NCBI GenBank assembly: GCA_958299035.1
Contig: CATQJL010000223.1
Location: 49,830,302 to 49,894,301 of the forward strand
Length of the DNA stretch: 64,000 nt
Source: Cylicocyclus nassatus
Lineage: Eukaryota > Nematoda > Chromadorea > Rhabditida > Strongylidae
Reading direction: 5' to 3'
Made by a program: the position numbers and the translations under genes. Positions within the stretch are counted from its first letter, which is position 1. Each line of letters begins with the position of its first letter. Shown here piece after piece: positions 36,701 to 46,775 of the stretch. The notes below the pieces were generated by a model. The model had not been told where the DNA came from, searched no databases, and saw nothing but the letters and a program-made list of their open reading frames with translations.

Positions 36701-39092
36701 ATGCAAAGCACCATCCAGAGTTGCCGCAGCTGTGCCAGCGCCGTGCTAGCGCCTTGCCGGATCCGCGCCCACGCTCTGTATTGATCGATCGCGCTGCAGC
36801 AACTGTGGATGCAGCCTAAAAGAAATCATTATTTGATACAACCATTTCAGAGGAACTCATGGATATATGGCACCAGAGGTGCTTGCGAAGGGAGTCGCTT
36901 ACGATTCCTCAGCTGACTGGTTCTCTCTCGGTTGTATGTTGTATAAACTGCTCAAGGTAATCTCCCTCCCCTTTTTTTACAGCGAGTCACAATAATTTCA
37001 TTCTTGTAGGGTCACTCTCCGTTTCGACAGCACAAAAGCAAGGATAAAAATGAAATCGATAAGATGACGTTAACGCAAGACATAGAGCTGCCTAATGAGG
37101 GATTGTCACCAGAATGTCGTGATCTCTTAGAAGGATTGCTAAAGCGGGATGTGCCGGATAGACTTGGATGCAGAGGAAGAGGGTAAGAATGTTTCCATCA
37201 GAAATGGTTTATCTTCCCTTCTCGGTCACTCAACAAAATTTTGATTTTTAGCCCCTCAGAGGTAAAAGAACATGCATTCTTCCGTGAAGTTGACTGGCAG
37301 ACGGTGTATCTACGTCGCATGACTCCACCTTTGATTCCACCTCGTGGTGAAGTGAATGCTGCTGATGCATTCGATATCGGAAACTTTGACGATGACGAAG
37401 TCAAGGGAGTGAAGGTATTTTAATGATTGCATCTCCATTTCTTTTCAATGATTTGATTTTGATTGGCGATTATTTTACTGTATTTTTCACAAGCGCTCTA
37501 CATTGCTTATTTTAGCAGCCACTTTGTGTAGGTGCACCACTTTTGAAATTTCGCAGGGGCAGGCCGGGTGAGAGTTACAATTAAAGGCAGTGTCCGGGCA
37601 AAAACTCGATTTTGAGGCAAACTCATCGTGCAATCACACAGACAATACACATACATGAGAAATGTGAATTTGCACAAAGTGACTGCTATAGGAAGGAATC
37701 TCATTGTGTTTCTTTTATTAAACCCAACTTTGTTTTTCTCCAACTTCATTGTTTGAAGTTGGTCCGTCATTCTTTACCAATAATGTGGTACTTCAGTTGG
37801 CTGAATCGGACAGCGAGCTCTACAAAAACTTCAATATTGTGATTTCGGAACGATGGCAAAACGAGATCGCGGAGACAATCTTTGAGGTTAGTTCTTGGTT
37901 TGATTTACTTTGATGACCTAATAAAAAGCTTACAGTTTTTTGAAAACCTAGAATCAATTTCATTACACATAGATCAAAATCTTGGCAAAATTCAAAACTT
38001 ACTTAGGCCATTTTGAAATTCCGCGGCCTAGTTAATGGATGTATCTAATTTCAGGTTGTCAATCAAGATGCAGACAAAGCTGAAAGCAAAAAGAGATCCA
38101 AACAAAGAGCTAAAATGAATGTCGACGAAAAAGGTACATTGACAAAGCTCTCGTGATTTTCAAAAAAAGAGGGAAATAAACAAACTGAATATCATCCCTA
38201 TCGAACTTTTCTAGATTCTGACGTTATTGTTCATGGTTACATCAAAAAACTTGGCGGACCTTTCACATCCGCTTGGCAAACCCGTTACGGTAAATTGTAT
38301 CCCTCTCGACTGGAACTCTATCCAGAATCTCTTAGCGGAAAACCGGAGGTATAACATCTTACTGAAGCTCAATAAAAAAACAAATAATATTGATTCCAGC
38401 TGGTGTTTATGGACCAAATTGAAGACGTCTGTGCTGACTTGCAAACCGTAAAAGGAGAGAACGCTATTGTCGTCAAACTGCGTGATGGGTTCAAGGAACC
38501 GCGAATTAGCTTGACAAACTCGGTAAGCTTACAGAGCAGGCATTTTGAGGTTGATATATGGTGCTCTTCTTGCTAGCAACATTGTGCGAAAGAAATGATA
38601 GCTTTTTGTGGCCGTTCTTAGGCTGCGTCTAGAGTTGCCGTGCCAGCGCCGTGCTGGAACGCCAATCGATCAATGCGCAGCGCATTCACATGGACGCTGC
38701 CAAGGCGTCAGCACGGTGCTGGCACGTGGGCAACTTTGGACGCAGGCCTTACGCGCAAGTTGCAAGCGAGTCGTCGACATTTGCAAACATGGCCCTCATT
38801 TTCGCCTATATATTGTCTTTACCGTAGGGGCACTATAACGCTTAAACTCAATGAACTGCGCTCGGATTGATAAAATTGGACGCTGTTTTTGCAGGACGAG
38901 ATTTCGCTGAAAGAATGGCACACATCGCTACGAACCGCCCACAAGGTTTCGTCCGAGTTGTTGCAACGAATGGGACGAAAAGCGATCAAGATCTACGGTG
39001 TAAACCACGACCCGATGCTGAATGAAGCCGAACGACCTGCTTCTGTTTCAAAGTACATGAACAGAGCGTCCAGTGTCGACTCCACCGTGTGA
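27779..39092 (+). CDS. grk-2: G protein-coupled receptor kinase 2 (GRK2/3 type)
   Basis: This is a cytosolic Ser/Thr kinase that phosphorylates activated GPCRs. Exons: 27779-27891, 31389-31539, 32668-32769, 33007-33081, 34315-34376, 35311-35454, 35610-35709, 36143-36298, 36354-36443, 36497-36558, 36851-36956, 37010-37182, 37252-37414, 37797-37886, 38055-38133, 38215-38348, 38400-38522 and 38895-39092. All join in frame to 706 aa, the usual GRK2-type length. Domains: N-terminal receptor-binding helix ([15 protein letters not shown]); RGS-homology domain, about 50-175; AGC kinase, about 191-455, with the glycine loop [10 protein letters not shown] at 198-207, catalytic Lys220, [11 protein letters not shown] at 316-326 (Asp318), DLG at 336-338 and APE at 359-361; and a PH domain, about 558-652, starting [11 protein letters not shown], which in this family binds Gbetagamma and phosphoinositides. 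The start is fixed by the conserved N-terminus and the acceptor 6 nt upstream. Intron 8 has a GC donor. Intron 1 is 3.5 kb, and introns 1, 4, 10 and 17 carry GC-rich inverted repeats. Confidence 0.97.
29407..29550. repeat. GC-rich inverted-repeat family, copy b (grk-2 intron 1)
   Basis: This element contains TGCATCCAGAGCTGCT, GTGCCGTGTCAGCG, a central ATCGAT and the mirrored GCACGGCGCTGG...CTCTGGACAC end. It is the most diverged copy of the family. Confidence 0.6.
33974..34118. repeat. GC-rich inverted-repeat family, copy c (grk-2 intron 4)
   Basis: Blocks CGTGTTAGTGCCGCGCTAGC, a central ATCGATTGATTGATGG, and the mirrored GGGCACGGCGTTGGC...ATGCAGCC end match the family consensus. Confidence 0.65.
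36299..36353 (+). other. GC-AG intron in grk-2 (intron 8)
   Basis: The reading frame of the kinase domain (FYASE, then VILGLEHMH) is restored only if the exon ends at 36298, giving AG|GCATGT as donor and TTTGCAG as acceptor. The nearest GT, 4 nt downstream, would shift the frame. The other 16 introns of the gene start with GT. Confidence 0.85.
36708..36816. repeat. GC-rich inverted-repeat family, copy d (grk-2 intron 10)
   Basis: CCATCCAGAGTTGCCGCAGC and GTGCCAGCGCCGTGCTAGCG are followed by a central TTGATCGATCG and the mirrored CAACTGTGGATGCAGCC. Confidence 0.7.
37581..37610. repeat. Single end of a TTAA-type MITE (grk-2 intron 13)
   Basis: TTAAAGGCAGTGTCCGGGCA resembles the left ends at 48586 and 60190, but no matching right end is present in the intron. 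It is a truncated copy. Confidence 0.45.
38619..38752. repeat. GC-rich inverted-repeat family, copy e (grk-2 intron 17)
   Basis: This is the clearest copy. TAGGCTGCGTCTAGAGTTGC and GTGCCAGCGCCGTGCTGG are mirrored by the right half (CAGCACGGTGCTGGCACG, CAACTTTGGACGCAGGCC), with ATCGATCAATG between. Confidence 0.75.
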
Positions 39093-39931
39093 CGACCACG
39101 TCGCGACCCCAACCGCCTGTACAAAGCGCGAGCGCGTAGAGATGTTTAGAATGCGTTGCGATTCTGCTATATCCAAGACGGGAATATTCACCCTCTGGCA
39201 ACCTGCCTCTTCTCTCCAGTCCAGCCGATCTGGATTTTGCGAACACCGAAAACTAAAGCAGGGGTATTGGGTATCCAGTGACTCATCTCTGTTTTGAATT
39301 GGGTATTTATTGATGTCTGACAGCTGCACAACTCTGTTTCCCCGAATCTTCACGTCTACCCAATACATTGCGCGTCCAGCGACACTCACAGCAGTCAGTA
39401 ATCCCGGACATATCATCCCATTTCCTTTGCAAATACATGTCTTTCACGATGTTCTTGGCCGCTACTCTCATCACGTGGTGGCAGTGGAGATCTCGAATTG
39501 TGTAGATTCTGGTGTGATAAAGTTTATGATGTCATTTCTTGCAAATTTTTCATAGTATGTTCGAGAAAAAACCTTGCAGTTACAGCTTCACTCAGTAATA
39601 TGGCTTCATTCAACGGAGGCAACGCCTAGGTTCCCCCACAATTTTGGTTATTTCAGGCTTATTCGTAACCAGATTTACGGAGTTTAAAAAGCGAAACTAA
39701 AAAGCGAAACCCTTGAATATGATCTTTTTTGATACATTTTCTCGTGGACGATTATTAGGTTAGTCTTGTCAGCAGCAAGCAGAAACTCACATTGACAATA
39801 AGCGTATTCGTGCTTGCCATGTCAAAACGAGTCACGGAGCAATCGTCGAATGGGCGGGATCACTGTTACGTCCACCAAAAGGGGCGTGGTCGTGAACGAT
39901 GGGCACGAAGAATGAATAGAAGTTGTGAATA
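39093..39931. other. grk-2 3' flank, no gene seen
   Basis: This holds the 3' UTR and flanking DNA of grk-2. No AATAAA lies close behind the stop, so a variant signal must be used. A solo TTAGGTTAG end is at about 39754. Long reading frames here (for example 39792-40304) run through the next inverted repeat and are not genes. Confidence 0.5.
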
Positions 39932-40210
39932 TATAGGGGCCTGCAGGATCGCGAGAGTCGGACGTGCGTACGGCCATTGCGCCGCGCACGTCAGATGCGC
40001 GTCCGATGACTCAGGTAGGTGCCAGACTTATCCTGTTCAACAGGTTCATTCGGTTCACCACCTTTTCTATGGACAATGCAGTGATTTGACCCATGAGCCG
40101 AACGAACCGGTTGAAGCGGATGAATCTGGCACCTGCCCTAGTGACATCAGACGTGCGCGGCGCAATGGCCGTACGCACGTCCGACTCTCGCGATCCTGCA
40201 GGCCCCTATA
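39932..40210. mobile_element. Palindromic MITE with GGGGCCTGCAGG ends
   Basis: TATAGGGGCCTGCAGGATCG at the left is mirrored exactly at the right end (to 40210). About 120 nt per arm match, with small differences toward the centre (a TGCCAG block on both sides). It is GC-rich and has no gene. Confidence 0.8.
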
Positions 40211-40457
40211 CCCTGCGAGCGTGAAGGAGGAATTCAAGGGGCAAGGGCTCACGTTCGAAAAAATCCATATACCTGCTGTCAAACAAAAAATTTCAAAGGT
40301 ATAAATCATAACAATTCAAACTTTTGGGCTGAAAATCGCTGTAACCATTGAGACAATCAATGAATAAGTGGAAATGGAGAGCTATACACTAGGATAAATC
40401 GCAACACTTCAAAATCAAGAATGTTGAGAACTTCTAAGCAGGGCTCGGCACAGGTAA

Positions 40458-40604
40458 CTGGGTAGAGGACTATATGTCGCCGAAAAAGGGCGGTCCTCGC
40501 GGTCATTTGCGACAAATACGCACTCTTGTACATGTGCGGACATGCGTTCCTGCAGGGAATCCGCGCGGGCTTCCAAAATCGGCGACATATAGTCCTCCAC
40601 CCCA
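40458..40604. mobile_element. Short MITE with AGGACTATATGTCGCCG ends
   Basis: GAGGACTATATGTCGCCGA near the left end is mirrored by TCGGCGACATATAGTCCTCC at the right. It is about 147 bp long; the exact ends are uncertain by a few bases. Confidence 0.7.
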
Positions 40605-40609
40605 GGTAA

Positions 40610-41138
40610 CTTAACACGTTTCGGACCGCGAAATCGCGCGCGGCGAAAAGAGGGTACCTTCAGCCGTTAGCCAACAAAGGGACCTCAATTCGTATACTGT
40701 GTGCTACATCTGTGATCAACATGTCAGATAAGATCCATATCCACAGTTTTGTGTGGATTGGAAGGGCTTGAATTGTCGCTTAAGAAGAACTTTTGTGCTT
40801 TCCTGCAAGATTGGAACAAGAACTCAGTTTCTAATTGTATCCAAAAATATCTATGTTGTACACGATACATATCGTCTCTTTGAATTCGAAGCAAAGAAAA
40901 GTTGCGACGTCGCACGCGTCGTTCGCGTTGCCGCACTTAGTTGCAACTGTTGTTCGAATTGCCCTCATATCTTCTAAACAAATATCGACGGCACAGCCTT
41001 ACAGAGTCATTTCAAAAGGAGGAGCTTAGACCTTTGATTTGATGACCTTAGACAAAAAGAAAACTTCCTGCAAACACTAAAAAGATCCTTGAAAGGCGCG
41101 TGGTGCACCATGTGCAGCACCGTCCGAAACGTGTTAAG
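40610..41138. mobile_element. TTAA-flanked MITE, CACGTTTCGGAC ends
   Basis: TTAACACGTTTCGGAC on the left and GTCCGAAACGTGTTAA on the right form perfect terminal inverted repeats inside TTAA, the target duplication of piggyBac-type elements. A relative with similar ends is at 60542-61096. There is no transposase. Confidence 0.7.
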
Positions 41139-42633
41139 CAAGTTGACGTTTTTTTGGACAAAAAGCAGAGGGGTATCGTTTTTGAAGACGAAAATACACA
41201 AAAATTGCGAAGTTCTTTTTTCTAGTCGACGTCGTCTTTGATGCTTTTTTTACGTTTAGGGTATGGGATCAAAGGGGACTTCTAAAAATTCGCGAAAGTC
41301 AAGGGGGATTTTGTTTTTTGCCATTTCCAAAAGCCACCTCGTAGCGAGCGCTGCTTCTAAGGCATTGAGGGACGCTCAGTTCGTACAAAAATTCCATATT
41401 TCAAAAGGTAAGAGTTAACAAAACTCAAGCAATGAGGGTTTGAAAGTGATAATATTGAGTTGGCGACTGGCATGTTGTGGCGCCGGAGAATGTCACTACC
41501 TAGCCGTATGTCAGACAAAGTGTAACAATCTAGGTATTTTACATTCTCTAATTATTCGTAGAAGTCAAGGCAGACATGTGCGCACTGAGAATAAGATATA
41601 GCATTTACAATTTTTTTTCAGTCAAGCTTCTTTTTTGAGCACACAGCACAGAAAATGTAGAATTCAATCCGTCTCATCATTTTTTATAGGAGGACCGTGT
41701 GATACGTTATGCGGCAAAAAGACTGCTCCTTCCACGTTTCCACCAAAGATAGACTTCGAGAGAACTTTCTGGCTACAGCTTGATTTTCTGCCGCCCATAT
41801 GCGTGATCACTTTTGATCTACTACCGTATAGCATTGAACTACCTCAATTCTTCCACGACACCAAACCACCTTCAGTATTCACGATGTTTCTCAAGCACGC
41901 TCTTAATGATTCGGAATTTTTGATCTGAGTAATCTACAGTCTTTCGGAAAGTATAAATGGAAATTTCCCACGATTCTGGAGTGTTATGCATGAAACTGAA
42001 CCTTATTTCGAAGCCTTTCCAAACCACGCTTAGTGGCATTATGCTTCCTTCCCCTTCTTGAAAAAATTTTCCACGATGCTGCTGTGCTCATGCATCACTT
42101 ACAACAATAAGAACAGTCTCCATGAAGTCTGAGACCGCCGGAATTCTAAATGATCAGTTTTGACAGCGTCGTCAGCCATTCCACAAGGAAACTTTAGATA
42201 ACAGATCCAACAGCGCCTTTCTGGGCAGTACCAGCTTCTACTCGACTATCGCCTGTCTCCAAAATAATATCAGCCCCCACTACACTACGCATTTCGTTAA
42301 GGAAAATGAAGCCATGTACCTGAATATGGAAACGTCGAAGGGGGTCAAGAGGAGATGCCTGTGCCAATGGCGATACATAAACGATGTTCAACAGCAATAC
42401 ACTGCAGTATTCAAGGTAAATAGGGTTATTATATGCGCAATAGTGCTGAGCTAGTCTTTGAATCCTGTATTGAAAATAATTTATTAGTAGAATCAAGCAT
42501 AGTACATAATCTGCATTACAATATGCATCAAAAGATCACAATGAACAAAGCAGAGCCATTGAAAGTAAGATATTAGCGTTCATCTATTGCGACATACAAT
42601 CATGCATAAATAAATATAAACAAGTAAGGCGAA
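41139..42633. other. No supported gene
   Basis: Two moderately long frames occur (41635-41928 plus; 42194-42496 minus, the latter following a TTTTCAATACAG acceptor about 180 nt past the dnc-2 stop). Neither matches a family I recognise or has a convincing start. No RNA gene was seen. Confidence 0.45.
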
Positions 42634-45600
42634 TCACTTAGCTTTCTGCAATCGCTCCTCGAGGGAACTAATCTGCTGTAGTACTGCATTGATGTCCTCT
42701 TTTGCTTTGACCTGTGTTTGATAGTAGATAGCAAAAAGAGTGAGAAGTAATCAAGAGTTATGTATATATTGACTTTTCAAAATCACTCTCTACTGTAGCG
42801 AACTTAAATACGAAAATTCCTAAATATTATGGTAACAAATGAAACTCTATCAAACTTAAAAATGAGCTTTATGTCTCTTTTGGACGAATGCTTTCGTTAC
42901 TGCACGGACTCCATCCTCACATACATAATGACTGTATTTTATTGATCATAATGCCCATGAACTGTACATATCGAAATATTTGAAGTAATTAGCTAACAGA
43001 TTCTTTGCGCTGATGCTCACAAAGTCAAAAATATCAAGTTTCTGGTAAGTTACTTGACAAACCTGAAGTTCGCATATAGCCATACGATCAGCGGCAATGG
43101 CTTTCTCTATCTGATCACGTACCCCAACCAATTGTGAAAGCCTTTCCGAAAAATGTTGAGCTAAAAAAAATTTCCCTGCAAAAAATTCAGGTAAAGAACG
43201 AAACCCGACCTTGTTCATGTAATCGATGCAATCCTTGCAGCTTTTTGAGATTACTAGGCATAGCAACGCAAGCGACATCCCATTTACTCATGAGTTCGAG
43301 TAAATCGTTCACTTTTGACTCCATTTCGCCGTCTATTGACTTTTGCTTTTTATCCTCAACCTAATAAAAAATAAAAAATGAGCATATAGTCAAAAACTTA
43401 CGAGCACTCAAGCAGAAAGAATGGGTTACCTGGTCAAGTTTTGAGATCAATGCATTCAGTTTCGTCTCCATTCCTTCAATGTAAGTCGGATTGAGTGCCT
43501 CGAGTCGGAAGCTGGAAATAGAACATGAAAGAGATCAAATGGCACAGTAAGAAAGGTCCAAAGTGCATTTTTCATAGACACGAAGTGTAGCATATACGCA
43601 AACATACCGTATATCTTCAACAGCGTCTGCAATGGACTGTCGAGCTGGATCATACGTGCCAACCAACGACTCAATTCGGCGAATGCGTTGCTCCAAGGAG
43701 AGAAGCTGGAAAATTTGTGAAACTGATGTTGATAATCTTGAATTCAACATCAACAGTACTTTTGCATTCGAAGACTTGTCTACGTTTGGTGCGGCTCCTT
43801 CTTTGCCGGTCGGTTGTACGGCAGCTCCCGATGATTTGGAAACTTTCACAGACTAGAAAGTACCTTCACTGAAGAGAAAAAAGGATAAACACGATTCAAT
43901 TGGTACCTTCAACTCATCCGTAAGATCAGCAAGAGAAGTCTCGTTCACAGTGAGGGTAGGCTTTACCGTTTCATCCTAGATAAATACTAAAAGCAGCAAA
44001 AATAGGCAAATTGCGTAGAAAAACCTTCAGTTGCTGTGCCAGTTCATCAATCTCACAAGCCAGTCTGTTGTATTTCTGTTCAGCAGTCTCCGGTTCAGCA
44101 AATTCTGGAAAAGATCTTTCAAAGTTGGCAGCCGCAAAGGCGAAAGCTTCTGACTCGAAACCATTAGAATAAAGACTTTTCTTACTTAGAACACTCTCAT
44201 ACGAACAAATGACGCCCTTTGACTATATTCGTCGTGGAAAAAATACTATGTGTACATTCAGTTTTGACAACGGAACAAGCTCCCTAATGATGACAAACAC
44301 GAAAAGTTTTGAAGATAGGAGCAGCAATATTTTCTTTTATTTCATAAGCCCTGAGCACTCAGACTATATTTGACAAAAAAGTCAAAATTTGCTGAGAGCG
44401 GTGACAAAACTTTCAAGTATATGATAGCTCAAAGATAAAAGCATAGCGCATGGAAGACTCGCGAAGGAGCTCATAAATTAGGCTGAAATGAAAGGGAAAT
44501 ATACAAAACTGTAAATGTCAAAAGGAGGAAATCCTCACCTTTGCCAACAACCTCCAACACGTATTGTGTACTTCCATAAGATTTACCTCGCCTCCTCGCG
44601 ATGGAGTCAGAAAAGTCTGGTAACACAAAGATGAGGAGAAACGTAAAAATCAGGCGACTAATGCCATACCTATGTTTCGGGTGTTCAATGTGCTGTCCTT
44701 AAAGCGCTTACGAGCCGCATTAATGTCTATGTGTATCTGTAAACGTTTTTCAGAGATTAACAACAAACCAAATTTCGATCTAGAGGACCTTACAATGTTC
44801 ATGAGTATGGTCACGGATAGAACTTTTTTTTTCAGAGCGACCAAACAGACTGCGTCACATGCTTATGAGCTAAGTTCTCTTACATGCTATCAAACTTTCG
44901 CTGCAAAGAAGTGACGCTTGCCACAGTTTGTTCATTGCCAGCGTCGCCTATTGTACCACACAGTGTCAACCGTGTTGTGTATTTTAAGTGTGTTTTTAAC
45001 AGGCTTGCTTTGATGAAATGTACGGCATATACATAGCGTGTCTGCGGGTATATGTTAAAGACTATCATCCTTTTTTATATAAGTGCTATCATTTGGTGCG
45101 CTTTTAATGGTATAAAACGCTATAAAAGATGTAAATTTTCAAAGAGGAATTCTTCCAGAGGTGAGATGAGAATATAGATGTAAGGCAAAACCGATAATAC
45201 CGCAAAACCGCAATTTTGAAAATGGATTAGTTCCCCAATAGCTGCGACGGCAGATGGTGACTGCTAACAGCTAGTAAGACAGAGCACTTTGATTGTTGAT
45301 TTTGAAGCGTGGTGAGATGGAGCTCTGAATTGTTGTTAGCCGGAGAAATCGCGTCTTTTGGCTCTGCCTATCGGCTACCCTTTTCAGAAAGTATAAATAA
45401 GCAAAAATCAACTGGCACATGCTTGTTGTTATTAGTGAAAAATGAGAAATAAGATTATCCATGCACTGCACACCTCTACATCGCCAAATGAAGCAGAATT
45501 ACGAGGAGCGACTGACCAATTCAATATTTTCCTGATCACTTGCTTCTTCGTTTGTACGTGCATTGAATCCCGCAAGAAACTGCTCAGATTCTGGCAGATC

Positions 45601-45639
45601 CTCGCTTTCATAAACATCCTCTTTTCCGGAAACGGACAT
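42634..45639 (-). CDS. dnc-2: Dynactin subunit 2 (dynamitin)
   Basis: This is the p50 subunit of dynactin, the dynein cofactor for minus-end transport, spindle and axonal traffic. Minus-strand exons: 45517-45639, 44670-44736, 44539-44616, 44025-44104, 43907-43975, 43760-43852, 43608-43705, 43430-43511, 43210-43360, 43063-43160 and 42634-42711. They join in frame to 338 aa, close to family length. Family landmarks: an acidic N-terminus with VYESEDLPESE; DFSDSIARRR after residue 64; PETAEQKYNRLACEIDEL at about 92-110; coiled-coil segments from LLSLEQRIRRIESLVGTYDP (171 on) and EALNPTYIEGMETKLNALIS; then HFSERLSQLV and a C-terminal QISSLEERLQKA helix. The ATG lies 5 nt after a TTTTTTCAG acceptor, so the transcript is probably trans-spliced. 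It is divergent from the SAP30-like gene, 1.1 kb away. An alternative start inside exon 1 is unlikely because the acidic motif follows directly. Confidence 0.93.
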
Positions 45640-46775
45640 TTAACTGAAAAAATCTGACGCAGATTAAGACACAGAAGTGCGAGGAGTTAGTGCGGTAAAG
45701 GCATGCTTAAAAGGACAAAGAATTTAAGAAACGCGCTGACTGTCAACACATTTCAGCGGGCACCACAGTGAATTAATTTTTGCGATTCCTTGCTCCAAGG
45801 CGAATTCAAATCATTCGCCGCGCGGCGTGTCATCAGTTTGTGTACTAGAGCATATCAGACTGAGAAAAATCAAATCTTTTGAGTTCGAATGTCCTTTGTT
45901 AGTTTATCTTCAAGATGCTGTACAATTCTCAGGGCAACATCTTCTTTAAGTTCTTCTGTAAGGCACTGCTAGAAGAGCTCCTTAAATTTCCAAAGAGAGA
46001 GAGACGTTTCCAAATCACTGGAGTTTGGTTGCTGACTTCTTTTAGACCGGCCATGCTATTCTAGGGTGGTTCCTGCGACTCCTGTAATTCCTGCATTTCT
46101 TGGGATTCCTCGACTTCCGATGTTCCGCACTACGGAGCACTTTGCGAATTTTAGTATACCTTGTTTTTTTTGCAATACAAATTGTTACGGGACCCGCAGC
46201 AATAGAGGAATCACAGGAGTAGTATGGCCGGTCTATTGAGGCATCGTCCACCAAATTGAGTGCGATGAGTCTTCAGTGCTGTATAATAGCGGTACCTCAA
46301 AGCCGAAGTTTCCGACAAGATGAGCACCGAGGAGAGAAAATTTGTATTATACAAGTAGGAGTGGCGATGGCGACAATTTATGTGGGTGGTCTGAAATAAT
46401 GAGTTTGGAAGTGGCTTCAGGGTGAGTAGAAATGGCAGAAATCCTATAATGTTGGGGGCGCATTTGTTACAATCCTAGATCATCAAATTGTTATCTTTAC
46501 ACACCCACTGGGCGGACCGTCGTCGCTGCTGCTGTTTTCTGAAGCAGTTTTCTCGCTTCAGAATTCATCTTTTACAGCGTTACTTGGGCGGTCGCTTAGT
46601 TAAGGGCTGCGCTGTTATGAAGCATCAAGATCCACCATCCCCAGTTTAGGTGAAGGAGCTTCTGAGGCTTTTCTAGATCTTTTATAGCTGGTACTACAAG
46701 TTTGGCGGTCACTTTGACTTTATATATAATCTTGATGGCTGCAAGGTTGTTCTTCATGTGTCATTACTCCAGAGT
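45640..46775. other. Divergent intergenic region, dnc-2 / SAP30-like
   Basis: This is the 1.1 kb between two oppositely transcribed genes. It must hold both promoters. Apart from the MITE at 46043-46235 I see no gene. A TATATATAA stretch at about 46719-46728 lies close to the SAP30-like start. Confidence 0.5.
46043..46235. mobile_element. Small MITE with TAGACCGGCCAT ends
   Basis: TAGACCGGCCAT at 46043-46054 and ATGGCCGGTCTA at 46224-46235 are exact reverse complements, with a further GGAATC/GATTCC pairing inside. The element is 193 bp, in the shared promoter region. Confidence 0.6.

Noticed and set aside
39792..40304. 170-codon open frame on the plus strand
   Set aside because: It runs through both arms of the inverted-repeat element at 39932-40210; openness comes from GC-rich symmetric DNA, with no family similarity.
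42194..42496. 100-codon minus frame after a TTTTCAATACAG acceptor behind dnc-2
   Set aside because: Position would suit a downstream operon gene, but there is no usable start codon and no recognised family; left as unsupported.
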